A DNA stretch of 45,088 nt from an uncultured Eubacteriales bacterium (GTDB lineage: Bacteria; Bacillota; Clostridia; Lachnospirales; Lachnospiraceae). Of this stretch, positions 24,606 to 33,968 are shown in pieces. The translations under genes were made by a program, and so were the position numbers. The stretch covers positions 1-45,088 of the forward strand of contig ONKP01000017.1 in NCBI GenBank assembly GCA_900318405.1, read 5' to 3'. The notes under the pieces are model-generated. The model saw nothing but the letters and a program-made list of their open reading frames with translations. It was not told where the DNA came from and did no database searches. How positions within the stretch are numbered: the first letter of the stretch is position 1; the number at the start of each line of letters is the position of its first letter.

Positions 24606-24878
24606 ATGAAGTTAGTTCCGTTAGGAGACAGAGTTGTTCTGAAACAGGTTGAAGCAGAAGAGAAGACAAAATCCGGTATCATTCTTACCAATGCAAATAA
24701 AGAGAAACCGCAGGAAGCAGACGTTATTTCCGTAGGACCTGGCACTGACAAGGTAAAGATGGAAGTTAAGGAAGGCGATCGCGTAGTATTCGCTCAGTAT
24801 TCCGGAACACACATCAAGATCGATGATGTAGAGTATATTATCGTAAAACAGGAAGATATTCTGGCTATCATCAGATAA
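24606..24878 (+). CDS. groES: Co-chaperonin GroES
   Basis: A 90-aa chaperonin-10 that caps GroEL. Typical segments: KLVPLGDRVVLKQVEAEEKT.SGIIL, the mobile loop, VEGDRV-like VKEGDRVVFAQYSGT, and EYIIVKQEDILAII. The ATG at 24606 follows AAGGAGG. groEL lies 119 bp downstream under the same promoter and CIRCE. Confidence 0.97.
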   Translation: MKLVPLGDRVVLKQVEAEEKTKSGIILTNANKEKPQEADVISVGPGTDKVKMEVKEGDRVVFAQYSGTHIKIDDVEYIIVKQEDILAIIR

Positions 24879-24976
24879 TCATCTGACGATGCCGGTTCAT
24901 CAAAATACGAAACGGATATTTTTCAGATGGCAGTGATCTGAAAAATCAGTTCATTGCTGTTCGATACAGATCTTAA

Positions 24977-26620
<1,644 letters not shown>

Positions 26621-26657
26621 TTCCCGAAGGGCAGCATGCACCTGACATGACATATGT

Positions 26658-26697
26658 AAGGCCTCGTCCGAACATCACTGTTCGGACGGGGCCTTTT
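26658..26697 (+). terminator. Intrinsic terminator after groEL
   Basis: A 16-bp stem AAGGCCTCGTCCGAAC (26658-26673) / GTTCGGACGGGGCCTT (26680-26695) followed by TTTT. Confidence 0.9.
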
Positions 26698-26735
26698 GTG
26701 TTATATTAAAAAAGACAGACAGCGGAGGATCATAC

Positions 26736-28211
26736 ATGAACGAACAGACCATCAACCGTCTCAGAAAAAAGTTCATTGCCGTCGCCCTGCTTTCTTTTCT
26801 GCTTGTGATGATTTTTATGGGAGGCCTTGTTTACCTGGTCAACATGCAGTCTACGGCCCGGGAGAGCCGGATTGTGCTGGACCGGATCGTCGAGTATGAC
26901 GGGAAGCTTCCCGCACAGGGAGTAAAGGGAGATTCATCCACCTCTTTCACGACGTCAGAGGAGAGCGGAACGCAGAGTTCGGTGAAATCCTCTTCAGAAG
27001 CGAAGCCGGATGAATTCAGCGACGAAAATGTCATCCAGTATTTTCAGCATGTGTTCTACTTCGGCGATTATTCTGACGATGCCGGATCGCGTCTGGCGAC
27101 CAGGTACTTTGCCGTCCTCTATAACAGCGATGACCAGGTGGAGCAGGTTATCCAGAATTACATCGAATCGCTTACGGCAGACGATGAGATAAAATTTGCA
27201 GAGGATGTACGTGACCGGGGCTCGTTTGGCATGTATGGCGACTATTATTACAGAGTCGCTGAAAGGGAAAACGGCGGAACGATCGTCGTTTTTCTGGAAC
27301 GCTCTGAACAGCTGCTCACAAACGGCCGGATTCTGATTACCGTATCGATCCTGCTTCTGACGGGCGCCATTCTGTCATTTTTCCTTCTCCGGGCACTTTC
27401 GTTCAGGCTGGTTCAGCCGGAGATCGAGAATGCGGAGAAGCAGAAGCAGTTCATCACGAATGCCAGCCATGAACTGAAGACACCGCTCGCCGTCATCCGC
27501 GCCAATACGGAAGTCGAGATGATGATGAACGGCGAAAATGAATGGAATCAGTCGACAATGCGCCAGGTCGATCACATGACGGGACTGATCCAGAACCTCG
27601 TCGCCGTCACGCGGGCGGAAGAAAAAGAGGATATCGGTGATCTGCAGAAGATCAACGTATCACAGGTCGTCGATGACACCTGCAATACCTTTGCACCTGT
27701 CGCCACGCAGGATGGCAAGGCGTTTAAAAAGCAGATCGCTCCCGATCAGGAAATGTACATGTCCGAGAGCATGCTGCGCCAGCTGGCCGGCCTGCTGCTG
27801 GATAATGCCATCAAATACTGTGACGACGGCGGTACGGTGTCCGTGGATTTTTCTGTGACAAGGCATGTGGCACATCTGAAGGTATCGAACAATTATGCCG
27901 CGGGTGCGAAGGTGGATTACCAGCGATTCTTTGACCGCTTCTACCGGGAAGATGAGTCGCACAAGATAGACAGCTCGAAGAAAGGCGGTTTCGGCGTCGG
28001 ACTTTCCATCGCGCAGGGAATCGTCAGGCAGTTCAACGGGACAATTGATGCGAGCTGGAAAAACGGCGTGATTACATTTGCCTGTGTACTGCGTGAGCCG
28101 CCGATAAAAGCCGTGAAGGACGAGATCCAGGCTATGAACGACGCTGTGAACGATGTATGGCAGGATGATGAAGAAGGTCATGGATCGGATGGCTGCGGAC
28201 ATAAGAAATAA
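26736..28211 (+). CDS. Membrane sensor histidine kinase
   Basis: A 491-aa two-component kinase. Transmembrane helices lie at about 13-36 and 198-220, with an extracytoplasmic sensor of about 160 residues containing a Ser/Thr-rich stretch (66-90). No HAMP is obvious. The HisKA box ASHELKTPLAVIRANTEVE has the phospho-accepting His245. The HATPase domain shows LLLDNAIKYC (N box), FFDRFYREDES and GGFGVGLSIAQGIV (G box). No response regulator gene is adjacent; the OmpR-type regulator at 32840 is the nearest but 4.6 kb away. AGGAGGATC-type RBS upstream. Signal unknown. Confidence 0.9.
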   Translation: MNEQTINRLRKKFIAVALLSFLLVMIFMGGLVYLVNMQSTARESRIVLDRIVEYDGKLPAQGVKGDSSTSFTTSEESGTQSSVKSSSEAKPDEFSDENVIQYFQHVFYFGDYSDDAGSRLATRYFAVLYNSDDQVEQVIQNYIESLTADDEIKFAEDVRDRGSFGMYGDYYYRVAERENGGTIVVFLERSEQLLTNGRILITVSILLLTGAILSFFLLRALSFRLVQPEIENAEKQKQFITNASHELKTPLAVIRANTEVEMMMNGENEWNQSTMRQVDHMTGLIQNLVAVTRAEEKEDIGDLQKINVSQVVDDTCNTFAPVATQDGKAFKKQIAPDQEMYMSESMLRQLAGLLLDNAIKYCDDGGTVSVDFSVTRHVAHLKVSNNYAAGAKVDYQRFFDRFYREDESHKIDSSKKGGFGVGLSIAQGIVRQFNGTIDASWKNGVITFACVLREPPIKAVKDEIQAMNDAVNDVWQDDEEGHGSDGCGHKK

Positions 28212-28294
28212 CAGGACAGGAGCTGCGGGGCAGCAAAAATATAATGCAGGAGTTCGCTGCGGGGGCAGCGGACGGGAAAAGCGGAGGTGGGATT

Positions 28295-29362
28295 ATGGTA
28301 TCCAGCCACGTATTGACGAGTGTATTACAGGAACTTGAGGAGATTATGGAGGTCCAGATAGCTCTGGTGAGCAGAAATCTGGATGTTCTGATGGAGTTTC
28401 CGTCCGGCGAGGAACCGGACAGGGAAGTGCTTACCTCCTTCATGCAGTCGGCAGCTGACAGCATGCAGGTGCGCGATGTGGTCTACACGAAGATCGCTGA
28501 CGGAGAGAGAATAGAGTATATTCTCATTGTTTCCGGCGAAAATACAGAGCTCGTATCGCGGATCGCGGCGAGCGAAATCCATGGATTTCTGGCGATGGCG
28601 CAGGAGAGAGCGGACAAGAACCGTTTCATTCAGAGCGTGCTTCTCGACAATATTCTTCCCATCGATATCCGGGAGGAATCTGTCAAGCTGAAGATCCGTG
28701 ATGATGTGCCGCGCGCTGTTTTTCTCCTCAAGGTACCTGAGTCAAAAATGGCGCTGGCGCTGCAGACATTGAAAGCAATGTATACCGTGGCGAGCGGCAC
28801 GTTTGTCGTTTCGGTGGATACCTGTCATATCGCCGTCGTCATGGAGGAAAAAACAGCTGAAGTCAGCAGTGACATGAGCCAGGCGGCCTTTATGATCTCC
28901 GATATGATGAACACCGAGGTTATGATCCAGGTCGTGGTATCCTACGGAACACCGGTCTGGCAGCTGGTGAACCTGTCGAGGTCTTATAAGGAAGCACAGC
29001 TTGCGATGGAGGTCGGCAGGATATTTTATCCTGACCGCCGCGTCATTTCGTATGACAAGCTGGGTATCGGCCGTCTGATCTATCAGCTGCCGCAGTCGCT
29101 CTGCGAAATGTTTCTCAGGGAAACGTTTGACCATGATATTTTTTCCGAGCTGGATGATGAAGCCATGACGACGATCCGTACCTTCTTCGCCAATGACCTG
29201 AATATATCCGAGACGGCGAGAAAGCTTTACATCCACAGAAACACACTGGTGTACAGGATCGAGAAGCTGCAGAAGGTCACAGGCCTCGATATCAGGAAAT
29301 TTGATGAGGCCATGACATTCAAGATCGCGATGATGGTCAATGATTATCTGCACAGCAACTGA
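28295..29362 (+). CDS. PucR/CdaR-type helix-turn-helix regulator
   Basis: A 355-aa cytoplasmic regulator. The C-terminus has the PucR HTH: FFANDLNISETARKLYIHRNTLVYRIEKLQKVTGLDIRKFDEA. The middle part resembles the GGDEF-like CdaR region (SYKEAQLAMEVGR, VISYDKLGIGRLIY). The first roughly 120 residues are a probable sensory domain of unknown ligand. The start at ATG 28295 is chosen for its GGAGGTGG; the frame is open to 28244. CdaR-family proteins often control sugar-acid or purine catabolism, but no catabolic operon is nearby to name a target. Confidence 0.85.
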   Translation: MVSSHVLTSVLQELEEIMEVQIALVSRNLDVLMEFPSGEEPDREVLTSFMQSAADSMQVRDVVYTKIADGERIEYILIVSGENTELVSRIAASEIHGFLAMAQERADKNRFIQSVLLDNILPIDIREESVKLKIRDDVPRAVFLLKVPESKMALALQTLKAMYTVASGTFVVSVDTCHIAVVMEEKTAEVSSDMSQAAFMISDMMNTEVMIQVVVSYGTPVWQLVNLSRSYKEAQLAMEVGRIFYPDRRVISYDKLGIGRLIYQLPQSLCEMFLRETFDHDIFSELDDEAMTTIRTFFANDLNISETARKLYIHRNTLVYRIEKLQKVTGLDIRKFDEAMTFKIAMMVNDYLHSN

Positions 29363-29483
29363 CGGGCGGGACAGCTGGTCAGAGCAGTCGGTAATCTGAC
29401 GAAGATGAATCGAAGGCATCAGAAAGCATAAACGGCATCATGAAGTATAAATGGTATGAAAGACATCGGAAGGGAGAATAGAT

Positions 29484-29819
29484 ATGACATTTCATGAACT
29501 GCAGGAGCTGGTAAAAAAGAAGGGCTATGGCACGGCGATGTACGGAAACGTCAACGGTGAACCCGTGTACCTGTCGCGCGGCGTGAGAGAGGCGTTCCTT
29601 AATGACGAGGACGAGATTCAGCCCATCATCAATTCCGTCATCGCGTTTCAGGGCGGTGATTACGGGACGGCGGCAGAAAAAGGCAAGACTTCGACAGAAG
29701 GACATGAGTACGGACGCTATGATCTCGGCGTGTTCAGCGAAGAGCAGGAAGAGGATACGGCCATCTGGATTCACAGAGACGGAGCGGCGATCATCGTCTA
29801 TTTCCATTTCGAGAGGTAA
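29484..29819 (+). CDS. Small protein of unknown function
   Basis: A 111-aa acidic protein that I do not recognise. It has a good RBS (GGAAGGGAG) and ordinary codon use for the window. Predicted alternating helix and strands: FHELQELVKKKGYGTAMYG, VYLSRGVREAFL, and a C-terminal AIWIHRDGAAIIVYFHFER with strand character. No signal peptide or membrane helix. It is followed by repeat copy B and a shared terminator. Confidence 0.6.
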   Translation: MTFHELQELVKKKGYGTAMYGNVNGEPVYLSRGVREAFLNDEDEIQPIINSVIAFQGGDYGTAAEKGKTSTEGHEYGRYDLGVFSEEQEEDTAIWIHRDGAAIIVYFHFER

Positions 29820-29857
29820 TATCTGAACATAAGCTCATCCATCGCCAGCGCTCGGAT

Positions 29858-30012
29858 TTACGTGAGCAGTGAGCCGCATCCGTACACGCGAAGCGTGATA
29901 CGGTGAGGCGAACGACGCGATAACGTGATAAAACCTGCGAAGCAAGTTTTATCACGTCAGCTAACCACCGGCGTCTGTGGATGGCTGCGGGGTGGAGACA
30001 TCTGTATCTCTG
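29858..30012. repeat. Dispersed repeat element, copy B (partial)
   Basis: These 155 bp align without gaps to 17236-17390 of copy A with about eleven substitutions. It includes the CCGTACACGC hairpin, the 12-bp stem GTGATAAAAC/GTTTTATCAC and the right terminal sequence ending TATCTCTG. The left terminal inverted repeat and the first copy of the 58-bp unit are missing. Confidence 0.85.
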
Positions 30013-30014
30013 AA

Positions 30015-30049
30015 CAAGAAAGAGCTGCCGTTCTGGCAGCTCTTTCCTT
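30015..30049. terminator. Bidirectional terminator between the 29484 gene and ugpC
   Basis: Stem AAAGAGCTGCC (30019-30029) / GGCAGCTCTTT (30035-30045), loop GTTCT. It ends in T-rich sequence on the plus strand and lies 3' of both convergent genes. Confidence 0.85.
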
Positions 30050-30072
30050 GTCTACACATATTGCCATGAATA

Positions 30073-31182
30073 TCAGTGAACGATCGCGAGCTCGGTATCT
30101 TTATCAAAGATATGGAACTTCTCTGCATTAACAGCGAAGGTAACCTCGTCACCGGTTCTTGCGGTAGAGGTCGGTTTTACGCGTGCGGTCATTGCTGTGC
30201 CGCCGAAATCGAAGTACAGGAAGGTCTCTGCACCGAGAAGCTCGTATACATTGATCTTTGCCTTGAAGGACTCGCCCCATCTCTCGATATCTTCCGGATC
30301 ATCGGACAGATCCTCAGGACGGATACCTGCAACAACGGTCTTGCCGATGTAACCCTTTTCGATCAGGGCTTTGCCCTTTGCAGCCGGAAGCGGGAACTGT
30401 GCGCCGTCAACCTTGAGGACAACGGAATCGCCGACCTTCTCAGGGATGGCATCGAAGAAGTTCATCTGCGGAGAACCGATGAAGCCTGCTACAAACAGGT
30501 TGCACGGTGTGTTGTAGAGAGCCTGCGGTGTATCTACCTGTTGAACAACGCCTTCCTTCATAACGACGATTCTGGTACCAAGGGTCATAGCCTCGGTCTG
30601 GTCATGGGTTACGTAGATGATGGTAGCTCCCAGTCTGTCATGCAGTTTGGCGATCTCAGTTCTCATCTGTACACGGAGCTTTGCATCCAGGTTGGACAGC
30701 GGCTCATCCATCAGGAAGACACGGGGATTACGTACGATAGCACGTCCCATGGCTACACGCTGTCTCTGACCACCGGAGAGAGCCTTCGGCTTACGGTCAA
30801 GCAGATGCTCGAGGTCGAGGATTCTGGCAGCTTCCTTTACCATCTTATCGATCTGATCCTTCGGAACCTTGCGGAGCTTCAGACCAAATGCCATGTTGTC
30901 ATATACGGTCATATGCGGGTACAGAGCGTAGTTCTGGAAAACCATGGCGATATCTCTGTCCTTGGGGTCGACGTCGTTCATAACCTTGCCGTCGATCTTC
31001 AGTGTACCGGAGGTGATCTCCTCAAGTCCTGCGATCATACGAAGGGTCGTTGATTTTCCGCATCCGGAAGGTCCTACAAAGATGATAAACTCTTTATCCT
31101 GAATCTCCAGGTTGAAGTCTTTCACGGCTTCAAAACCATTCGGATATTTCTTTCCGATGTGCTCCAGTGACAAACTAGACAT
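30073..31182 (-). CDS. ugpC: Carbohydrate ABC transporter ATPase (UgpC/MsmK type)
   Basis: A 369-aa ATPase of the MalK/UgpC/MsmK family. Walker A GPSGCGKST (37-45), Q-loop FQNYALYPHM, signature LSGGQRQRVAMGRA, Walker B VFLMDEP, H-loop VTHDQTEA, and a C-terminal TOBE-like regulatory domain (about 240-369, GIRPEDL). No permease or binding-protein gene is adjacent. In Gram-positives such a lone ATPase (MsmK, MsiK) typically energises several sugar transporters encoded elsewhere, and that is the likely role here. AGGAGG lies before the ATG on the minus strand. Confidence 0.92.
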   Translation of the reverse strand: MSSLSLEHIGKKYPNGFEAVKDFNLEIQDKEFIIFVGPSGCGKSTTLRMIAGLEEITSGTLKIDGKVMNDVDPKDRDIAMVFQNYALYPHMTVYDNMAFGLKLRKVPKDQIDKMVKEAARILDLEHLLDRKPKALSGGQRQRVAMGRAIVRNPRVFLMDEPLSNLDAKLRVQMRTEIAKLHDRLGATIIYVTHDQTEAMTLGTRIVVMKEGVVQQVDTPQALYNTPCNLFVAGFIGSPQMNFFDAIPEKVGDSVVLKVDGAQFPLPAAKGKALIEKGYIGKTVVAGIRPEDLSDDPEDIERWGESFKAKINVYELLGAETFLYFDFGGTAMTARVKPTSTARTGDEVTFAVNAEKFHIFDKDTELAIVH

Positions 31183-31375
31183 TTCACATATCCTCCTTAG
31201 AAAAGTAATATGCGCACTGTGCGCGCCATTTCACATATTCATTCCGACCGGTTCATCGCCGTGCGGTTTCTGCCGCCGGAACAGGTCCGGAACTTGATTA
31301 CATGTTCAGTATAGACAAATCATTTTTCAGAGACCATGGTAATTAACACAAGAATTTCGGGAATGTTCCGTCAGA

Positions 31376-31879
31376 ATGCTAATCACCGGATGCGGAAAAT
31401 ATCTGTGTCATGCGGCCACATCGTGCAGATCGTCAATGTCTGTATCCCCTGCGGCACGCGGCGGGGGTCATGCCGGTATACTTTCGGAAAACCTTCTGCA
31501 AAAGCTGATATTACAGGATTTTCTGCAGAAGTTGATATTACAGGATCTTCTGCAAAAGCTGATATTACAGGATCTTCTGCAAAAACTGATCTTACAGGAG
31601 CTTCTGCAAAAGTTGACCTTACAGGACCTTCTGCAAAAACTGCTCGTACAGGGCATGCAGAGGATCAGGAACAAAGAAAAAGTGAATATGATTTTTACAG
31701 CGGGCGGGAATACAGGGCATGTTTCCGCCCGTTTCTCTGTTACGGAAAAAGTACGGAAAATCAACGATTTGTTTAACACTGCATGCCGTCTTGTTTTTAA
31801 TTTAGAAATAATTTACAATATACTCAGTGTGTTTCGCAGGAGATCCGGACTGGCATACCGCAATATGCTGATCATCTGA
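31376..31879 (+). CDS. Uncertain ORF spanning the 27-bp repeat
   Basis: This 167-aa frame reads the repeat as LQKLILQDL-like nine-residue units, a possible amphipathic Leu-rich helix. Differences among the first five units are largely synonymous in this frame and nearly all amino-acid changing in the alternative open frame (31336-31776, SAKADITGS units). That argues for coding in this frame, but there is no clear RBS or recognisable domain outside the repeat. Confidence 0.3.
   Translation: MLITGCGKYLCHAATSCRSSMSVSPAARGGGHAGILSENLLQKLILQDFLQKLILQDLLQKLILQDLLQKLILQELLQKLTLQDLLQKLLVQGMQRIRNKEKVNMIFTAGGNTGHVSARFSVTEKVRKINDLFNTACRLVFNLEIIYNILSVFRRRSGLAYRNMLII
31494..31655 (+). repeat. 27-bp tandem repeat, six units
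   Basis: TTCTGC recurs at 31494, 31521, 31548, 31575, 31602 and 31629, exactly 27 bp apart. Core unit: TTCTGCAAAAGCTGATATTA plus CAGGATC. The last unit is degenerate. There are no unique spacers, so this is not a CRISPR. Confidence 0.9.
31791..31819 (+). promoter_or_regulatory. Putative comEA promoter
   Basis: TTGTTT (31791-31796), 17-bp spacer, TACAAT (31814-31819), about 90 bp before comEA. Confidence 0.45.
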
Positions 31880-31906
31880 AGGTCAGATGGGAAAGCGAGG
31901 TTCGGA

Positions 31907-32836
31907 TTGATACACAGAACAGGTAAACCAGATTGTTGTGCGTGTTTCGCAAAGACTGCTGTCATGTGTCTGACGGCATGCGTATTTCTGCTGAGCGGAT
32001 GCAGCGCTGATTCGGTTGTTTATCAGATCGCTGAGGAGGGTAGTGCATCCGTGCAGGAAGGCGCCGATGGAGGCAGTTCGCGGGCAGGAGAAAAATTATC
32101 GGCAGACACAGCAAATGACTCTTCAGGGCTGCATTCGGCCGCAGGGAAAGCGGACACCTCTTCGGGAGCGGATGCAGCAGGTGACGACGGTACAGCGGGG
32201 AATCAGAACGCCACAGATGATGGGAAGGCGTCGGACAGCGACGGGAAGAACGGTCAGAACGGCGGCTCAAATGACAACGACATGCCAGACGCGAAGGATG
32301 ATGCCGGTACAGGTGCGTCGGGCAGTTCTCAGGCAGATGCAGAGCCATCTGTGCTGTACGTCTATGTCTGCGGGGCTGTTGCCTCACCCGGTGTATATCA
32401 GCTCCCGGCGGGAAGCCGTGTCTATCAGGCGATTGAAGCGGCCGGCGGACTGACAGAGAACGCCGAGGGGCGCTGCCTGAACCAGGCGGAGCTTCTGACG
32501 GATGGACGGCAGGTGACGGTGTACACGAAAGAGGAAGCAGAAGCGCTTGGGCTGGACGGACGGCAGGTGACGCAGCAGGAGAGCGGGAATACTTCTCCGA
32601 CAGCTGCTGCCGGTGCAGGTTCTGAGAATGCCGGTCAGTCTGATGCGAAGATCAACCTGAACACGGCGACAAAGGAACAGCTGATGACGCTTCCCGGCAT
32701 CGGTGAGTCCAGGGCAGAGGCAATTTTGGAATACCGTACATCTTCCGGCGGCTTTTCCTGCATCGAGGATATACAGAATATCAGCGGGATCAAGGAAAAG
32801 GCGTTCGCGAAAATCAAGGATTATATCGAGGTTTAA
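31907..32836 (+). CDS. comEA: ComEA-type DNA-binding lipoprotein
   Basis: A 309-aa competence protein that binds incoming double-stranded DNA. An N-terminal signal has a lipobox LLSGC (Cys32). A long Gly/Ser/Asp-rich linker (about 45-145) follows, then an SLBB domain (149-205: VLYVYVCGAVASPGVYQLPAG) and a helix-hairpin-helix pair (about 246-309: INLNTATKEQLMTLPGIGESRAEAILEYR). Bacillus ComEA is anchored by a membrane helix; a lipid anchor would be a variant. The start is TTG 31907 with GCGAGG upstream. No comEC follows; a response regulator gene begins 4 bp later. Confidence 0.9.
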   Translation: MIHRTGKPDCCACFAKTAVMCLTACVFLLSGCSADSVVYQIAEEGSASVQEGADGGSSRAGEKLSADTANDSSGLHSAAGKADTSSGADAAGDDGTAGNQNATDDGKASDSDGKNGQNGGSNDNDMPDAKDDAGTGASGSSQADAEPSVLYVYVCGAVASPGVYQLPAGSRVYQAIEAAGGLTENAEGRCLNQAELLTDGRQVTVYTKEEAEALGLDGRQVTQQESGNTSPTAAAGAGSENAGQSDAKINLNTATKEQLMTLPGIGESRAEAILEYRTSSGGFSCIEDIQNISGIKEKAFAKIKDYIEV

Positions 32837-32839
32837 ACA

Positions 32840-33529
32840 ATGGCCACAAAGGTATTGGTTGTAGATGATGAAAAACTGATCGTGAAGGGCATACGCTTTT
32901 CTCTGGAGCAGGACGGATATGAGGTCTCCTGTGCCTATGATGGAGAAGAGGCGCTTTCCATGGCGAAGGACGGGAATTACGACATCATCCTTCTGGATCT
33001 GATGCTTCCCAAGCTGAGCGGCCTGGATGTGTGCCAGCAGATCCGGGAATTCTCCAATGTTCCCATCATCATGCTGACCGCCAAGGGCGAGGATATGGAC
33101 AAGATCATGGGACTGGAGTACGGCGCGGATGACTATATCACAAAGCCGTTCAACATTCTCGAGGTCAAGGCGAGGATCAAGGCGATACTCCGCCGGACCA
33201 GAAAGTCAGATAAAGAAGAGACGACTGACAAGGTTGTGACAGCCGGTAATCTGCGGCTTGACACCGACAGCCGCCGTGTCTATATACGGGATAAAGAGGT
33301 GAATCTCACGGCGAAGGAATTTGATGTGCTTCAGCTGCTGGTGACCAACCCGAATAAGGTATACAGCCGTGAAAACCTGTTGAATACCATCTGGGGATAT
33401 GACTATCCAGGAGATCTCCGGACCGTTGATGTGCATATCAGAAGGCTTCGTGAGAAAATCGAGGACAATCCGTCGGAGCCGAGATATGTTCACACGAAGT
33501 GGGGCGTGGGATATTATTTCCAGGCATGA
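32840..33529 (+). CDS. OmpR/PhoB-family response regulator
   Basis: A 229-aa two-component regulator. Receiver domain with DD (9-10), phospho-accepting Asp53 in LLDLMLP, Thr80 and Lys102 (ITKPF); winged-helix DNA-binding domain with LTAKEFDVLQLL, YSRENLLNTIWGYDYPGDLRTVDVHI.RLR and GVGYYF. The sequence is close to the WalR/PhoP/ResD type. No kinase gene is adjacent. It starts only 4 bp after comEA, so the two are probably co-transcribed, an unusual pairing. A strong terminator follows. Confidence 0.93.
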   Translation: MATKVLVVDDEKLIVKGIRFSLEQDGYEVSCAYDGEEALSMAKDGNYDIILLDLMLPKLSGLDVCQQIREFSNVPIIMLTAKGEDMDKIMGLEYGADDYITKPFNILEVKARIKAILRRTRKSDKEETTDKVVTAGNLRLDTDSRRVYIRDKEVNLTAKEFDVLQLLVTNPNKVYSRENLLNTIWGYDYPGDLRTVDVHIRRLREKIEDNPSEPRYVHTKWGVGYYFQA

Positions 33530-33578
33530 TGCAATCGGGCGACAGCGTCTGGACAGCATAAATTATAAATACAGATAA

Positions 33579-33622
33579 AAAAGGATTCGGGGTCATTTAC
33601 ATGATCCCGGATCCTTTTCTTT
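33579..33622 (+). terminator. Intrinsic terminator after the response regulator
   Basis: An 18-bp stem (33579-33596 with 33601-33618, arms beginning AAAAGGATTCGGGG and ending CCGGATCCTTTT), TTAC loop, then TTCTTTG. Confidence 0.9.
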
Positions 33623-33968
33623 GTCTGTAATATGCGCCTGCGGAAATCACGCAGTGATGGAGCAGTCGGGCTTTTATGCAACACCGGTATCATCTTCACG
33701 ATAATTCCGTAAAAGCGACTGATCTCAGGAATTTTTAACTCCCCGGTTTAAAAGTAATTGAAGGTTGTATTGAGTATAAGGCATCGCACAGTTTTCGTCA
33801 AAAATGTAATCAGTAACTTCTGCAGAACTTCTACAGAAAATGTATGAATCCATGTGTTTCGTAAAAAATTTCGGGGTGATACGTGCGTCTGTGTTGTAAA
33901 ATATACGAAGGGAAACAGAGACTCACGAATTCCTGTGGATGACAGGTACAGACAAATAAGGAGAAGCT
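33623..33968 (+). other. Promoter-bearing gap before the GH3 gene
   Basis: AT-rich, no ORF of note. CTTCTGCAGAA and CTTCTACAGAA form a direct repeat at about 33817-33838. I could not place a convincing -35/-10 pair or a catabolite-responsive site. Confidence 0.35.

Noticed and set aside
31494..31655. CRISPR array
   Set aside because: Units are contiguous 27-bp tandem repeats without spacers, and no cas genes are nearby.
26736..33529. Pairing the histidine kinase (26736) with the response regulator (32840) as one two-component system
   Set aside because: They are 4.6 kb apart with other genes, terminators and an opposite-strand gene between; a link is possible but not supported by the layout.
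33817..33845. CodY-like box before the GH3 gene (CAGAAAATG half)
   Set aside because: Only one half resembles the consensus; about five mismatches overall.
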